Source of the DNA: Tenrec ecaudatus | Lineage: Eukaryota; Chordata; Mammalia; Afrosoricida; Tenrecidae | DNA length: 64,000 nt | Assembly: GCF_050624435.1 (NCBI RefSeq) | Contig: NC_134545.1 | Span: 84,021,563-84,085,562, forward strand | Reading direction: 5' to 3' | Shown here: positions 10,531 to 23,042 of the stretch, one piece after another | Numbering within the stretch: position 1 is the first letter of the stretch | Layout of the letters: each line of letters begins with the position of its first letter | The notes under the pieces: generated by a model | The model's database searches: none | Told to the model about the DNA's origin: nothing | The model's input: only the letters and a program-made list of their open reading frames with translations | Position numbers and translations under genes: made by a program

Positions 10531-11630
10531 CACCAAGCAACCACCCCCACCTTTGGGGAAGCAGACTGCCACCTCTTTCCTCCGTGGGGTGCACTGGTTC
10601 CCACTGTTGACCTTGCTCTCTAGGCAGCTGAGCGCTGCACAACAGCATCACCTGCGATTCCTTCATCCACCACGAGGGGGCTTTGACCGGGAGCTGCCAA
10701 GTTCTGGTGGCGTAACTCTCCGCACCATCTCCCTGGGACTGGATCCTTCCCTTCCGCAAAGGGGCTGGTAATCCTGCCCAGCGAACGGGGTCTTTGTGTA
10801 GACCGAAACGACGAGACATGGGAAGTAATTTTTTTTTAAACTATCGTTATTTCAATTCCTCAAGTGACTCAAGGCGGCTACTTCCCTGAACGATTAGTCT
10901 CATCACTGGTTCACTTCTTCAGCGAAGGCTGGGTCCTGAGCATCTCTTTTCACGAGTGCGCTGACCATTTCCCTTAATGCCTACATCGCAGATCTACTTC
11001 TGAAAACGACTGCTCATGAAGTGTCTCAATGGCCACCACGTGGTGGCACTGGACAGCTGACTGCACGAGGCTGATCCAGGAGTTAGGGTCTTCTCTGTGT
11101 CTGCAAAGGGTTTCCTGGTGAGGCCCCTTTTCCATTTGAAGCCTGGTGTTTGCTCACCGCTGGAGAGGGGTCGCCACGCATGGCATAGAGTTTCTAGTAG
11201 CCTTGTTGTAAATGACCCAAGCGCATCTGAAAACCTACCAGCGGAATCCATCCCACACTAATGGGGGAGCAGGATTGGGCCAGGAAGTGAAAAGAACTTG
11301 GATTTCTCACCCTGTTTACTTCTGGGTGGTTCGTTTATTTTACAATATGAGTTCCTGTTTTTCGTTATTGGTCAACGGAGTAAAAAACCTATACAACAAA
11401 GCTTTTGCCACTTCAAGACTTTTTTCTATGTATCATTTCGTGATTTCAGTGGCTTCCATCACGGTGTGCAGTGGTCGCCACCTCTGTCCCCACAGGCTGC
11501 CATCACCATCACCAGAAACCATGCAGTAAGAGGAGTGACCCCTATCACCCGCCTCCTGCCCCTGGCTACTTTCTTGTAGCCTAGAAACCAATCTTCCTTT
11601 TTTTTTTTTTTTAACTTAATAGCAGAGGTA
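10531..11630. other. Unique sequence, no gene seen
   Basis: The 145-codon minus frame at 10382-10819 starts in an RTE remnant and has no recognisable domain. Confidence 0.4.
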
Positions 11631-11631
11631 A

Positions 11632-11775
11632 GAGGAGCCCTGTGTCAGTGGAGGTTAGGCATTACGTTGCTAAGATCAGTCGTTCAAACCCATGAGCCAC
11701 TCCAGGAGAGAAAGACGAGGCTGACTGTCTTCAGGTGTGTAAACCTTGTGTAGTATCTCCATGAGGTAGGACTGG
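11632..11775 (+). repeat. AfroSINE, diverged
   Basis: GGAGCCCTGTGTCAGTGGAGG and GAGAGAAAGACGAGGCTG; the tail is degraded. Confidence 0.6.
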
Positions 11776-11889
11776 GTTTGGGTGGGTAGGTGTTCTGGGT
11801 ATTTAAATTCCTGCAAACCCAAACCACTTGTACAAACACAAAGACCCACTCACAAGAACACTCGCACACGATAATGGGGATGGCGATGC

Positions 11890-11995
11890 CTTAGGGATCA
11901 GCAATTCACAGAGCGCCTTGATAGCCATTATTTCATTTGATTCATGCCCTGGTTAGTCCACCCATTTCACAGCTGAGCAACGAGCGCACAGTGGA
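11890..11995 (-). repeat. MIR-like fragment
   Basis: CATTATTTCATTTGATTCATG then CCCATTTCACAGCTGAGCAAC, in the order of antisense MIR. Confidence 0.5.
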
Positions 11996-13525
11996 ATGTA
12001 AGCCCCTCGTGATGGGGATTTCCACCTTCCTCACTCGTGTCTGTGTGATTGCTCTCCTTCGGCTCCATTTGCTATAGCATTTCTGGCACTTTTTTTTTTC
12101 AGTCTATTATGAAATACCTTATAATCCAGCATCTTGCAGATAGCGTCCTTAGCTGGACCAGTCTTAGCTGATGGAAAGAGCTATTCGATTTGTGATGGGC
12201 AGACTGGTGTCACCTGGGCCAGGTAGGAGCTAGTACTGTTATGTCTGTCAGCCTCCCAAGTTCATCACAACAAAATTCCTAAGAGCAGAAGAGCTGGTTG
12301 GGTTGGCAGGCAAAATCGCACGAGATTTACATTGTGCATAGCCTCCTTTTAGAGCAAGCGTAACATGTCGGGAGGTTTCTGAAGCGTTTCCAGGTGGTGG
12401 TCCAGTTTGGACTGGGTGTATCCTTTGAGGACAGGTAACCCTGCAAACGCCTGGCTTTTACAGATCAGGCAAATGTGGGTGGTTTGGATTCTTGCTCTGC
12501 TATTTTAAAGGTTTACCTGGATATTTACTTTTTAATGGTAGTCACTAATGGTCACAAGACATTGAAAAGGTATTTGAATTTCACAGGGATCCCTTTGAAA
12601 TCAGGCCCCCAGTCTCAGATAACGGTCGGAAACTAAGGGGCTCTCCAGAGCTTGTTAAATCATTCACAGGGTCCAGCGCCAAAATAAAAGGCAGGGTCTC
12701 TGATTGGAACATTCTTGAGAATTTTAAGTTGACATTTTGATCAAGGATGCTACAGAAAAAGTATGCTTCCAAAAAATGGGGCGGGGGGGATGCAAACCAG
12801 AATTTCAAATTCTCTAGGACTCCAGTCTTCCAGGAGCCAGGTAGGGTGGAGCCCGGAAGCAATCGCCCTGAGATGGGTTTGAAGCCTTAAACCAAAAATA
12901 TCCCCCCCGCCCCCCCCCAAACCTTCTTAGAACCGAACAATCGTTTAGCTTAACTACTTAAAAAAGAAGAAGAAAATCCCCCTTGAGCATTTTGCTCCAT
13001 TAAGAACTATCTATATGCGATCGAGTTGATGACAGCAATTTAGAAGATTAGATAGGAACTTTCACTCAAAAAACCCTGCCATGGGGTCTCCTCTGACGCA
13101 CAGAGTTTGGTAGGACAGAGCAGAGCAGCTCCTGGGGGTTTCCAAGGCTGTTGAGCTTTAGGGGAGCAGACAGTGCCCTCTTTCTCCCCCAGAGCAGCTG
13201 ATGGGCCTGCACACCCAGCTTTGTGATTCGCACCCCAGCTTGTAACCCGCGATGTCATCAGGGGCTTGGAGGGCCACGGACCTATAGATTCTGATGACTT
13301 CCGGATCATGTCCATAGTCTGTCTCATGCTGTTTGTACAAATGCTTTGTCCATTATGGAAATCAGCGCTTGAGTTGTGACGAGTTGGAAATATCTCCCCC
13401 AGGTTGTTTTGCCTTTGTGATTGTGTTGACTCGGTTCACCATGCCTCGCGCCGTATGCCATAACCGGAGTGGGGTGGGGGTGGTGGGGTGTGTTATAATG
13501 TAGGAGAATGACTTTGTATCACACT
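11996..13525. other. Unique sequence, no gene seen
   Basis: A C-run (CCCCCCCGCCCCCCCCC, about 12902-12918) is the only low-complexity feature. Short frames at 12581-12862 and 13040-13327 are not supported. Confidence 0.4.
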
Positions 13526-13529
13526 TGCC

Positions 13530-13650
13530 TTCGCCTCCCTGTCCATTTTCTCACCTGTAAGACAGAAAGAAGGACTGTACTCCTCTCAGGGAGCTGAAGG
13601 AGAAGTGAACGGAAGTCGTGTGTTTGGGACAGTGGTATGCTTGGACATGT
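13530..13650 (+). repeat. MIR fragment
   Basis: CCATTTTCTCACCTGTAAGAC, the MIR core around the TCATCTGTAAAATGGG block, followed by diverged sequence. Confidence 0.5.
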
Positions 13651-13681
13651 GGTAAAGCCTTCAGCAGCGCTAGTTATGAAT

Positions 13682-13835
13682 AAGGGGTTGAGCCCTGGGT
13701 TGCTAACTGAAGGGTCCATTTGCTTCTGTAAAGAATCACAGCCTCAGAAACTACCTGGACCCGCTCCACTCTGCCTGAACTGGGCTCCTTAACTGAGAAT
13801 CCACTCAATGACAGCGAATCTGGTTGGGTGGGCTT
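13682..13835 (+). repeat. AfroSINE
   Basis: GAGCCCTGGGTTGCTAACTG, then AAGAATCACAGCCTCAGAAAC and AATCCACTCAATGACAGCGA; the part between head and body is deleted. Confidence 0.7.
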
Positions 13836-14574
13836 ATTGCTACTACTAATTATTAATAATCCTAGAGGGACCAACTCATCCTAATTGCTGGGGACTTTCC
13901 CAGTGTGGGCGCTGAAAGCCCCAAGACCCAAGATAGCTGTCAAACCAAACTGTTTGGTCACCTTAAATGTATTGTCACATGCAATGCATAAGTACCTGGG
14001 TTTGTTTTATTTTTCTGTTTCAAAACCCTATTATTCAGTTCCTACCTGGATAAACTCAAGTTTTACAGAAAAACCACAAAATGCAATTATTTTCATAAAC
14101 ACAAAAGCCATGCTCTTATCGCTTTCCAAATGGAGGGTCCCTCCCTGAGGCTATAAACATTCTTCGGCCCTCACAGCCTAATCTAGGATTTCCTCTGGTT
14201 TCCACCTGAGCCAGGATCAAAGTGCCTCCAGCCCCCAAAAGTGGGGTGAGTGAGGTGGGGTGGGGGAGGGAGGTGTTGGAAAAGGAGGCATGGAGGTGGC
14301 GGTCAAAACAGACCTAAGCATATAAAGATAGAAGAGTTGAGGCCGGGGGCCTCCTGGACACTGGAGTCTGGGAATACTTTGCTTCTAGAATAAAGAAACT
14401 TCAAGCAGTCTTCCGAAGGCTGCCTTGCTAAATGATAAAGGAAGAGCAATTAGCTTTCGCACTTAGGAATCCATCTCCTTGCAATAGCCTAGAGGAGGAG
14501 CTCTCCGGGGAGGGAGTGATTTTATGCCTTGTTCGGATCCTGCCACAGCAGCTGGACCTGAACTTGTGGTCACG
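13836..14574. other. Unique sequence, no gene seen
   Basis: Low-repeat interval. The stretch 14400-14490 is a candidate conserved element by appearance only. Confidence 0.35.
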
Positions 14575-14690
14575 TTTCTGATTCATAGCGATCCCGTATG
14601 GCCGAGTAGTATTGCCCCCTTAGGGTTTTCTAGGCAGTAATCATTTGGGGAGCACATCACCAGGACGGATTGGTTCAAACTTCCACCTGA
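14575..14690 (-). repeat. AfroSINE, 3' part
   Basis: TGATTCATAGCGATCCCGTATG and TTTTCTAGGCAGTAATCATTTGG. Confidence 0.65.
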
Positions 14691-15272
14691 AGTCGGGCAC
14701 TCTAAATCCACAAGGGCGGAAGTGCCAGGATTTGGCAGTTTGCAGGGGAGAGGAGGGAGGAATACTTTCAGTGATGATATTAAACCTGAGGTTTCGTTGA
14801 GTGGTACAATGGAGAGAGAGGCTTGGACTGAAAATCAGCAAACCAAGTTTTCATCTCTTCCTCTCCAGAATCTAACTGTGCTGCCCCAAGTCAATTTCTT
14901 TTCCCAGCATGCCCAGATCCAGGGCGGGTACGTGCCATTCACAATGGACTAGGAGCTGGCAAGACAAGACAGGGACCCCCATATCCGCTCTGGCTTTCTT
15001 TCCATGTCTTTGTAAAATAAAGGAGTCAAGTTGATGATATTTATCTTGGTTATTCAGTGTTACTATAACAGAAATGCCACAAGTGGACGTTTTTTCCTGA
15101 TCACAAACATTCTGCTTTCATAGGGTAGGAGGCTCGGTGCTCAGGGCAGGGACCCTCAGTCTTGAGGACGTGCTCTGCTCCTGTTCTTCTTCCTCTCTTT
15201 TATTAGCTGGGATTGAATACAGACAATCGATCATTCCGTGTTTCAATCACGTCGAGTAGAATTGTACAATTG

Positions 15273-15795
15273 CTACCTGAGTTACTTAAAGTTTATTATG
15301 CCAATCTGGCCGATAAACACATGTGGGGTTAATTGAAGAGTGGAGCGATAAATGGCTCGGTGAGCCTCGCCTTTTGAGTTCTTGGGTCTCTTGCTTTCTG
15401 ATGGTCAGACCAGGTCGCAGCTGCCTTAGCCAGTTCCCTGATACAACTGGCCAGGCTCACTTCCTGCAAGACATCTCCAAAGTGAAGCCGCATGGACCTA
15501 CCTCGATGCAGCCCTGGGTGCTGGAGCAGCCGTGTGGAGACCCCTGCCAGCGCTGAGATGCTTTACATGTTCACTGACTCGGCTTTCCTGCAGTCGGCAT
15601 CATTGTGTCTGTTGAGTGAGATGGAGGAGGACTTTGGATTGGGGTTGGACATGTGGGTTAATGTTGGACTTGTGGGCTTGGGCAGCACTGGGTTGGGATG
15701 TTTTCTTGATGCGCACTTACCCTTTATATAGAACTCTCTAGAACATGAGCTTCTGTGGATTTGTTTCTCTAAAGTACCCAGACTAACACACTCCC
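15273..15795 (+). mobile_element. ERVL/MLT2-like solo LTR
   Basis: LTR at about 15278-15790, with flanks CTACC (15273-15277) and CTCCC (15791-15795), 4 of 5 matching. It starts TGAGTTACTTAAAGTTTATT and ends TTTGTTTCTCTAAAGTACC..GACTAACACA. It shares GTGTGGAGACCCCTGCCAGC and CTGGGTTGGGATGTTTTC with the LTR at 3051. Confidence 0.7.
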
Positions 15796-18710
15796 ACAAT
15801 CAATTTCCAGCCATTTTTTCCCTACGTGGATGGTTCTTCTTTCCTGATGGTAGCCAGGTCTTCCTCTCTCTGCTAGGTTCTCTCTCTTTTTTACCTCCGT
15901 GATGCAGGCCATAGGTCAGGAAAACTCTGATTACATCAGCACAGGCTGTGACCAGACCGAGGGTGTCCCACCCTGCTGCAGCCCCTTTACCACGAATCGA
16001 CTGATGATATCAGATCACATCATGGGAGGAGATGGTGACGGCATCACACAACAGTCAAGCCACCGAGAATCACGTCAGACAAGTTGACACCTATTTGGGG
16101 GAGACACAGCTCAATCCACGACAGTCATCTTTATCATTCAAGGAACGTTCTTTATGGTTCCATTCTCCTCACCAAGCTGGGCGACACAGAGACCTGGGAT
16201 GCGACACTCACTCAGTGAATGTTGGTTGAAAAACACTGCGTTTTGATGGCTAGTGTCGCCGTGGGTTCCCTTGACTCCTGCCCTGGAGAGTGAATGAAAG
16301 TAGAGAGAAACTAACCAGACGAGGACATTAGACGCTGTGGAAAGCGCCTGCTGTCAGCTACACCTGCAGCCGGTCCCTCTCCTCCTGGTGATGGTCCTTA
16401 ATTTTCCTTTGGGGACTCGCCCTCTGTTGAGTAAAGTCAGAGCCATCAAGGTCCCCCACTCGCCCTTGGCCAGAGTGAACACATGACCCCTGGCCTCCCA
16501 TCCGATCGATGCTCTCACTCTCATGAGGAATCTTGAGTCAAATGAAGGCTGAAAGTAATTGTGTGATCTCATGGTTTGGATCCTGGAACCGAAAACAGAC
16601 TCTAAAGGGAAGTCCAAAGTCTGGGGTTTAGTTAGTAGAGCCAATGTCATGTCCTTAGTCTTGACAAATGTAACGTAGGCATGGAAGAGAAGGGTGCCGG
16701 GGGAAAGCTGGGGGAAGGGCCCACAGCAACTCTTTGTACTGTATTTGCTGTAACCTTTCCAGAAAGTATAAATCACCCTCAAAATAGTTTATTTTTGAAA
16801 AAACATTTTCAAGAAAAGAATTGGATCTACGCCAAAGGACATAGCCTAAAGCCTGTGCCTGCAAACTAAGGGCACACACCAACTCTGACACTCCAGCGAT
16901 TTTTATCAATGAAGTTTACTGGAACACCACCACAGTGGTTTGTTTATCTATTGTCTGCAACTACCTGCCTGCTACCCTGGCACCCTGAGGCACGGAGACC
17001 AGACCACCCCACAAAGCCAGAAACCTTTGCCTCAAGAGGTTTGCCCGCAGCTGCCTGGAAGGGATTGCCCGTGGAGGCCTGTCACTTGGCTCCTAAGAGT
17101 TGCCCTGGCTCCTGTTCATCCCAAAGCTTGGTTCGTCAGATTTTCCTTGGATTCTGTGAGTTACTCCTACTTTCCCAAGAAATTCCCCCACCCCATCTTT
17201 TTTTTTTTTTAAGCTTAAGTGGGTCACTGTTACTTGCAACCACGGACGTCTAACTTTGGGTATTTACAGTCCCCTAGGAATCCTGTCCCCAGGCTGCTTC
17301 AACAGAGCGAAATACGTTCACATCAAGCTTTTAATTTTAAATTAAAATTTTTTAATTTTTTAATTTTTAAATCATTTACAGAAATAATATTAAAGGTGAC
17401 CACTGGATGTTGTGGGGAGGACCCAAATCTCTGTGAAGCAGCACAGAGGAGGCAAAATAACAAAGTATGTTGTGTTATTTTTTTACCCTATTAAAATAAA
17501 AATAAAACCCAAACAAAGCTGGTTTAAAAAACAAAAATGAACAACTGCAACCTCAAAGCTCACTCGGCCATCTAGAGTGGTAAAGACCATGGTTTACAGG
17601 ACCAAGGCTTTGCTCAAACCCTAAAAGTTCCCCGGGACACAGGACTGTCGTTTTAAATCCAAGACAGTCCTAAGCAAACTGGCACAACCTGCTTGCTCTG
17701 GGATATTTATTGTAGGATTGTCAGTAAGCACACATCGCCCATACAGATCGCAATAAGAATGTCTTCTTTTAAGTTCTCTTTGTTTCTGATTTGTTTCCCC
17801 TTCATAATTGTTGAAGCCTTTAAAGTTCTCAAAGGACATTTAAAAGGAGAGCATGCCATCTCCATGTTTATCTCAAGGGACAGGCTTACCAGGCTCAAAG
17901 ACTCCTATGTTGCAATGGAGAGAGTGGGGAATAAGGGAGGGATGGAGTGAGTGTTGAGCTGGAACTTCACTGCTCGGGGTCCACATCCTGTCTGCGGGAC
18001 ATGAGCCCTTTGTTTCTCCCTCTGAGAAGCATCTGGTGCCTCGCAGATGCAATGTGCTTATAATTATTGGTGGAAGAAAAGGAGAGAGAGCGAGCAGACC
18101 GTGCCTACAGGCCGGCCCAAGAACCAGAGCCTGGTTGGTGCCGGTGAGTTCAGAAATGTTCGACTCCAGTGCGGATGGCTCGTGTGAAGGAAGGAGACTG
18201 ATCCTCTGGATTTGCAGAGTCCTGGAAAATACCTTCGGTGATGAAAACCGTCTATTTGCGCTCGGCAGTCTCCAGTAAGTAGGCGGATTATCCAGCTTCC
18301 TTTGCTCAGAACTGACGCGACTTGTTAGACAACTCCCTCACGACCAGGAAGGAAGGAGAAGGGCTATGCATGTCCAATCGAGTGCAAATATGAAAAAACG
18401 TGCTGAGCTGGAAGCTGACAAGAAGGACTCTGTCCCCATGTCCCGCAGACACTGCCCAGAGCGAACGTGTTTGGGGGCCTGGCACATGGCTAAGGGCAGG
18501 ACAAACAAAATATGATCCGGAATGACTCCGGAGTTCTGGGAGCCGAAGGAGAAGCTGGTGTTTGGCTAAAGGAGATGGGGCGGGGGCTGGGGGAGAGGGA
18601 AAGGGGAAAAGAGATTTGGAGAGAATTTGCTCTCTTCATCCTGTCCAGACTAATACATTGAGAACTTGTCTGGAGAGGGTGGGCTCTTTCCTTTTGGCCT
18701 TTAAATAACA
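15796..18710. other. Unique sequence, no gene seen
   Basis: About 2.9 kb with no recognised repeat apart from A/T-rich tracts (for example 17330-17375). The 142-codon minus frame at 16354-16782 and the 114-codon plus frame at 16909-17253 show no domain. Confidence 0.4.
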
Positions 18711-18728
18711 GACATGTATTTTCTTTCT

Positions 18729-19137
18729 TTCTTTAAATCATTTTATTGGGGGCGCCTACAACTCTTATCACCATCCATCCATCCATCCATCGTGTCAAGC
18801 ACATTTGTTGCCATCATCATTCTCAAAGCATTGGCTTTCTACTTGAGCTCTTGGTATCAGCTCCTCATTTTCCCCCTTCCCTCTCTGCTCCCCCTCCCTC
18901 ATGAACCCCTGATAATTAATACATTATTATTATTTTGTCATATCTTACACTGTCCAATTTCTCCCTTCACCCACTTTCCTGTTTTCCATCACCCAGGGAG
19001 GAGGTTATATGTAAATCCTTGTAATCAGTCCCCCCTTTCTACCCCACCTTCCCTCCACCCTCCAGGTATTGCCACTCTCCCCACTGGTCCTAAAGGGAAC
19101 ATCCGTCCTGGATTCCCTGTGTTTCCAGTTCCTACCG
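18729..19137 (-). mobile_element. L-family copy, truncated, abutting a DNA-transposon-like segment
   Basis: Antisense tail AAATCATTTTATTGGGGGC runs to CCCTGTGTTTCCAGTTCCTA, where the L-family sequence breaks off. Confidence 0.8.
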
Positions 19138-19440
19138 TGTTTCCCCAAAAATAAGACAGTCTTATATTAAGTTTGGCTCCCAAAGATGTTCTAGGTCTTA
19201 TTTTCAGAGGATGTCTTATTTTTCCATGAAGAAGAATATGGTACACATTTATTGTTTATTGTTTTATTAAGAAACTTCGCACTTCCTGTCTGCTCCAGCA
19301 GTGCTGAGGCCAACAGGTAGCTGTGCAGTGGCGCCCACCGCTACGGTCCAGAGTCCAGAGTTACGGTAGCTTTAGGGGGCCTTATTTTGGGGGAGGTATT
19401 ATTTTCAGGGGGATGCCTGAAAATCGGGGTTTGGGACGTG
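19138..19440. mobile_element. MITE-like DNA element (AAAATAAGAC type)
   Basis: Begins CCGTGTTTCCCCAAAAATAAG just after a TA, and holds repeated TCTTATTTTCAGRGGATG and CTTATTTTGGGGGAGG motifs. The right end (GAAAATCGGGGTTTGGGACG) resembles a decayed inverted copy of the left end. Family not determined. Confidence 0.4.
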
Positions 19441-19448
19441 TTAATTTC

Positions 19449-20047
19449 TCCTTGGCAGTGGCCCCAGAGCGCTCTTGGTTCCGTGGCATTGCTTGACTTG
19501 TAGACAGTTCTCACCCCATGCCATGTCTGTTCTCATGGATGTCATTCAAACGACTGACAATCGAATGAAGGCTTAGAGAGGGTATCCAGTTTCCATTCAG
19601 CAATTCATCCTCGTGTCCTTTCACGTCATTCACTGTAATGCCCATCATGCAGCATCTCTGGATGGAGCAGGAGACGCTTCCCTTAGAAGCCACCTGCTGG
19701 TGTAGAATCCAAGAGGTCTTCGAACTTTGTTGGGGGGAGGGCAGGGTGGGGCCGCTTTACTTTCATCAGCCTTAGTTGATCAGGAGCCTCCCCTTTAGAT
19801 GTGAGTGTCGGCAACCGACTACAGAAAACTGAGTCAGCTGGGGCTTTGCCTCCAAGGGGAATCATAAATGTTGGGGGGGGGGGTTTGGTTTTGTTTTCAC
19901 ACATGTTTTTAAAAGCACATGATTTTGTTGTAGATAACTTACAATATCAGCCGTGTTCATCACTACTTTGAAATTATGATAGAAATCAACCCACAGGGAG
20001 CTCTTTCTATTTACACAAAGAAGTAAATCGATGGTTTTGACATGGCC
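19449..20047. other. Unique sequence, no gene seen
   Basis: No repeat or coding signal recognised apart from a G run near 19873-19883. Confidence 0.35.
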
Positions 20048-20353
20048 TAGTTTTCTTTTGTTTTTAAATCATTTTAAGGGGGGCTCTTGCACCTCTTATT
20101 ACAGTCTGTACATCAGTTGTATCCATCACATTTGTACATATGTTGCCATTATCATACCAACGCCTTTTCTTTCTACTTGAGCCGTTGGTATCAGTTCCTC
20201 TTTTGTCCCTCCCTCAATGACCCTCTCACTCTTGTGAACCTTGATAAATAATAAATTATTGTTATTTTCATATCTTACACCGTCTGCTAACTCCCATCAC
20301 CCACGTTTCTGTTGTTCCTCCCTCTGGGTTGGGGACATTACATAGTTTTACTT
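20048..20353 (-). mobile_element. L-family copy, diverged
   Basis: Antisense tail TTTAAATCATTTTAAGGGGGG, then ACTTGAGCCGTTGGTATCAG. TAGTTTT at 20048-20054 and 20347-20353 may be the target-site duplication. Confidence 0.7.
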
Positions 20354-21440
20354 TGATAACTCTGTTTCAATGGGATTGGCTTGTTTGGGAATCCTACCGA
20401 TCCTATTTTATGCAGCTAACGAGATTTTTCTGAGAAGTGGGTCCAAGGATGCACCAAACTGCTCAGGAGTCTGTCTGTCCCTGGAATGTTCGTCTAGAGA
20501 CTGCCCTGTAGCATACCCTTGCGCCTTCTCACAAGCAAAGTAAATCCAAAAAACATGGCTAAGTGTTTCAGATGCATTGCAACATAGAACTATTTAGCAT
20601 AAAAAGAGAAATATTTAGCATGGTTATAACTAGAGGAAATGGCTCTTTTGGTTTGTGATGTGGATAAGCACTAGAAAAAATGAACACAAAGGAAACTGCG
20701 TTTTCGTTCAAAGTGCTGTCTCGTGATCTTTTCAATGTCACCTTTGTAAAACGCTTGTCTGTCCGCACAGACCTCCACTTCCAAGACCCTGAGACCAGAA
20801 GCGCTAGATGGTGCCCGGCTGTCCCACGGGCCACCCTACAAGGGATCACAATGCCCTGGATAGAGTGGGGTGGGGGATGCGGAAAGAAATCCCAAACAAG
20901 GGCAGGCTTATTGCTGTGTTAGAGACTGGCGGGAACACTGAGCCTGTGACCCTTAGACACATTTCAAGCCTGGCATTGAACTTACTCATTCCCATGGCTC
21001 AACTTTCAGTCAGACGTTGAGCAGTAACACCAGGGAGGTACCCACTCTGCAGCACAATCAAGCGCACCAGATCTAAAGGGCAGCGTTTTCCCCGAGCTCA
21101 AGTCCTGAGGGAGAAAGGGCAGGGAAGAGGAGTGAACAGCCCCAGTAAACAGGGAGCAAGTGGAAGCGTGCTGACACATGGCGGGACTGCAGCCAGTGTC
21201 ACACGCAGGACACAGATTGTGTGTGGATTATCGAATGGAGAAGCAATTTGCTCTGCAAATTTTTAGTCAAACCATAAAAAGAGCACTTAACGTTCTTTTT
21301 TTTTAAAAAATGTATGTAAGATGTAACTATCGTTACTGTTGAAAATAAGGAGAAAATACATGTGAGTGGAAAGGAAGCATATTCAATTGTTGATCCAGAT
21401 ATTTTTAGTCATGATGAAAACATGATATGAGCTAAATATT
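20354..21440. other. Unique sequence, no gene seen
   Basis: No recognised repeat or coding signal. Confidence 0.35.
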
Positions 21441-21459
21441 CCTTTTTGTTTTGTCTCCC

Positions 21460-21640
21460 CAAAACCTTTTTATGGGGAGGTACTAGAGATAACATGTCAT
21501 TCTATAGTTGAACCCCATCAAGCAGCATTGTAGCATTGCTACCATACTCCGTTTCAAAGTATTCTCTTTTTTCTTGAACGTCTTGATATCAGCTCCCCTT
21601 CACCCCGCCCCCACCCTCCCCCAGAGCTCTATATTCTGAC
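21460..21640 (-). mobile_element. Possible old L-family copy
   Basis: TTTTTATGGGGAGGTAC and CTTGAACGTCTTGATATCAGCTCC match the antisense family at low identity. Confidence 0.4.
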
Positions 21641-22224
21641 ACAGAGAGATGCCTGTCATTTCTTAAAGTGAAAAAGAAACAACCGAAAGTAGGATTTCAT
21701 TTTGTTTAAAAATACGTGAGCACCCAGGTGAGCTTGCCTAGAAGCCACACACTCCAGAGACATTGGCACCAACATGTGTGAGCACGTGTTCATATTGGGC
21801 GATTCCAATGTGGTTCGAGAAAAGGAACCCCCCAGAGGCACGCACAATGTGGTTAGGATGAGCAGATTCAGGGAGTCCCGGCTAGATCCTGCGGCAGCCT
21901 GGAGAGGTGGCTGGACACCCCCACTGAGCCCTTAGGGACTGGGCCTCAGCTTCCCAGGCTTAGCAGCGCTGTTTGGTTTATATCCAGAAAAGATTTGTCT
22001 CTGAGGAAATGGTTTAAACTCCCAAGAGGCAAGCGCACCAACCAGAATGCACATGTTCTGAATCAGGCTCGCCACGCCTGCCCTGGAGGATGGGAGAAGA
22101 GGGAATAAGAGGGTGTGCTCAAAGCAGGTAGCAGACTGCTGGCTCACTGCCATCGAGTGGTCCCAAAGCTGCCCCTGGCGCACAGGAATGCAATGCTGTG
22201 CCAACTCCACCCAGATTGTTTGTT

Positions 22225-22315
22225 GTCATCTATAAAGTGCCTTGGCTGGGAGTCAAACCAGTGTCTCCTGCTTGGAAGGCAAGAAGTCTACCACTAAGCA
22301 CCGCTGCCCTCCTAG
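22225..22315 (-). repeat. tRNA-derived SINE head fragment
   Basis: GGGAGTCAAACCAGTGTCTCC and AAGTCTACCACTAAGCACCG resemble an antisense tRNA-like region. Confidence 0.4.
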
Positions 22316-23042
22316 TGAGAAGCCCTCCGTATTAAAGGAGAGCTGTTGTTATGGTAAGTCTTCCCAAGAAAACTTACCTGTCCGGGAGATGCAGCTGATT
22401 AGCAGTCATGCAGTTAAGTAACACAATTTAAGATTAAACACAAACCAGAGCCTTCTCTAGCGTAAGATCAGAAGTAGATGGTACCTGGCGACCACTGCTG
22501 ACCAGAAACACAATACGAGGACCCAGAGAGAAGGGAATAAGAATTTTAAATGGGTCTCAAAGTCATAAAAACATAACAATAAGAAAAACCCCAGACTGAT
22601 GAACTGGTAAAGCTATTGTCCTAAGACACCCTTTAACCTGGACCTGAAGCTATGCCCAGAGGTTGCCTTTCAGCCAAGTCATTGATGGGCCTATAAACAG
22701 TAGCACCTTGCAGGTGATGCTCCTCAGGCCATTCGACTATACAAGACCAAAGGGGCACCATCTGCCCCAAGCAAAGAGGAGACACAGGCGGTCAGGAGGC
22801 GACCCTGGAGGTCTGGAAATGAAGAGAGAAGGCTGACACGTCCCGCGGATGGCAGCTCATGCCACGGAGTGGTTGGTGGCTGACTTATTAAATGGGAAAC
22901 TAATCCGTTGTGTAAATGTTCACTTAAAATATTACAGCCAAATGTTAAGGGGGGAAAAAGATTAAGCAAAGAAATGGAACCATGGCAGAGCCGAGATTTG
23001 AACCCCTCTCACCGAACTCCAAAGTCCATTCTTCTTTGTCTC
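22316..23042. other. Unique sequence, no gene seen
   Basis: No recognised repeat or coding signal. Confidence 0.35.

Noticed and set aside
22225-22315. tRNA gene candidate
   Set aside because: Only an antisense tRNA-like SINE piece; no cloverleaf or intact anticodon arm.
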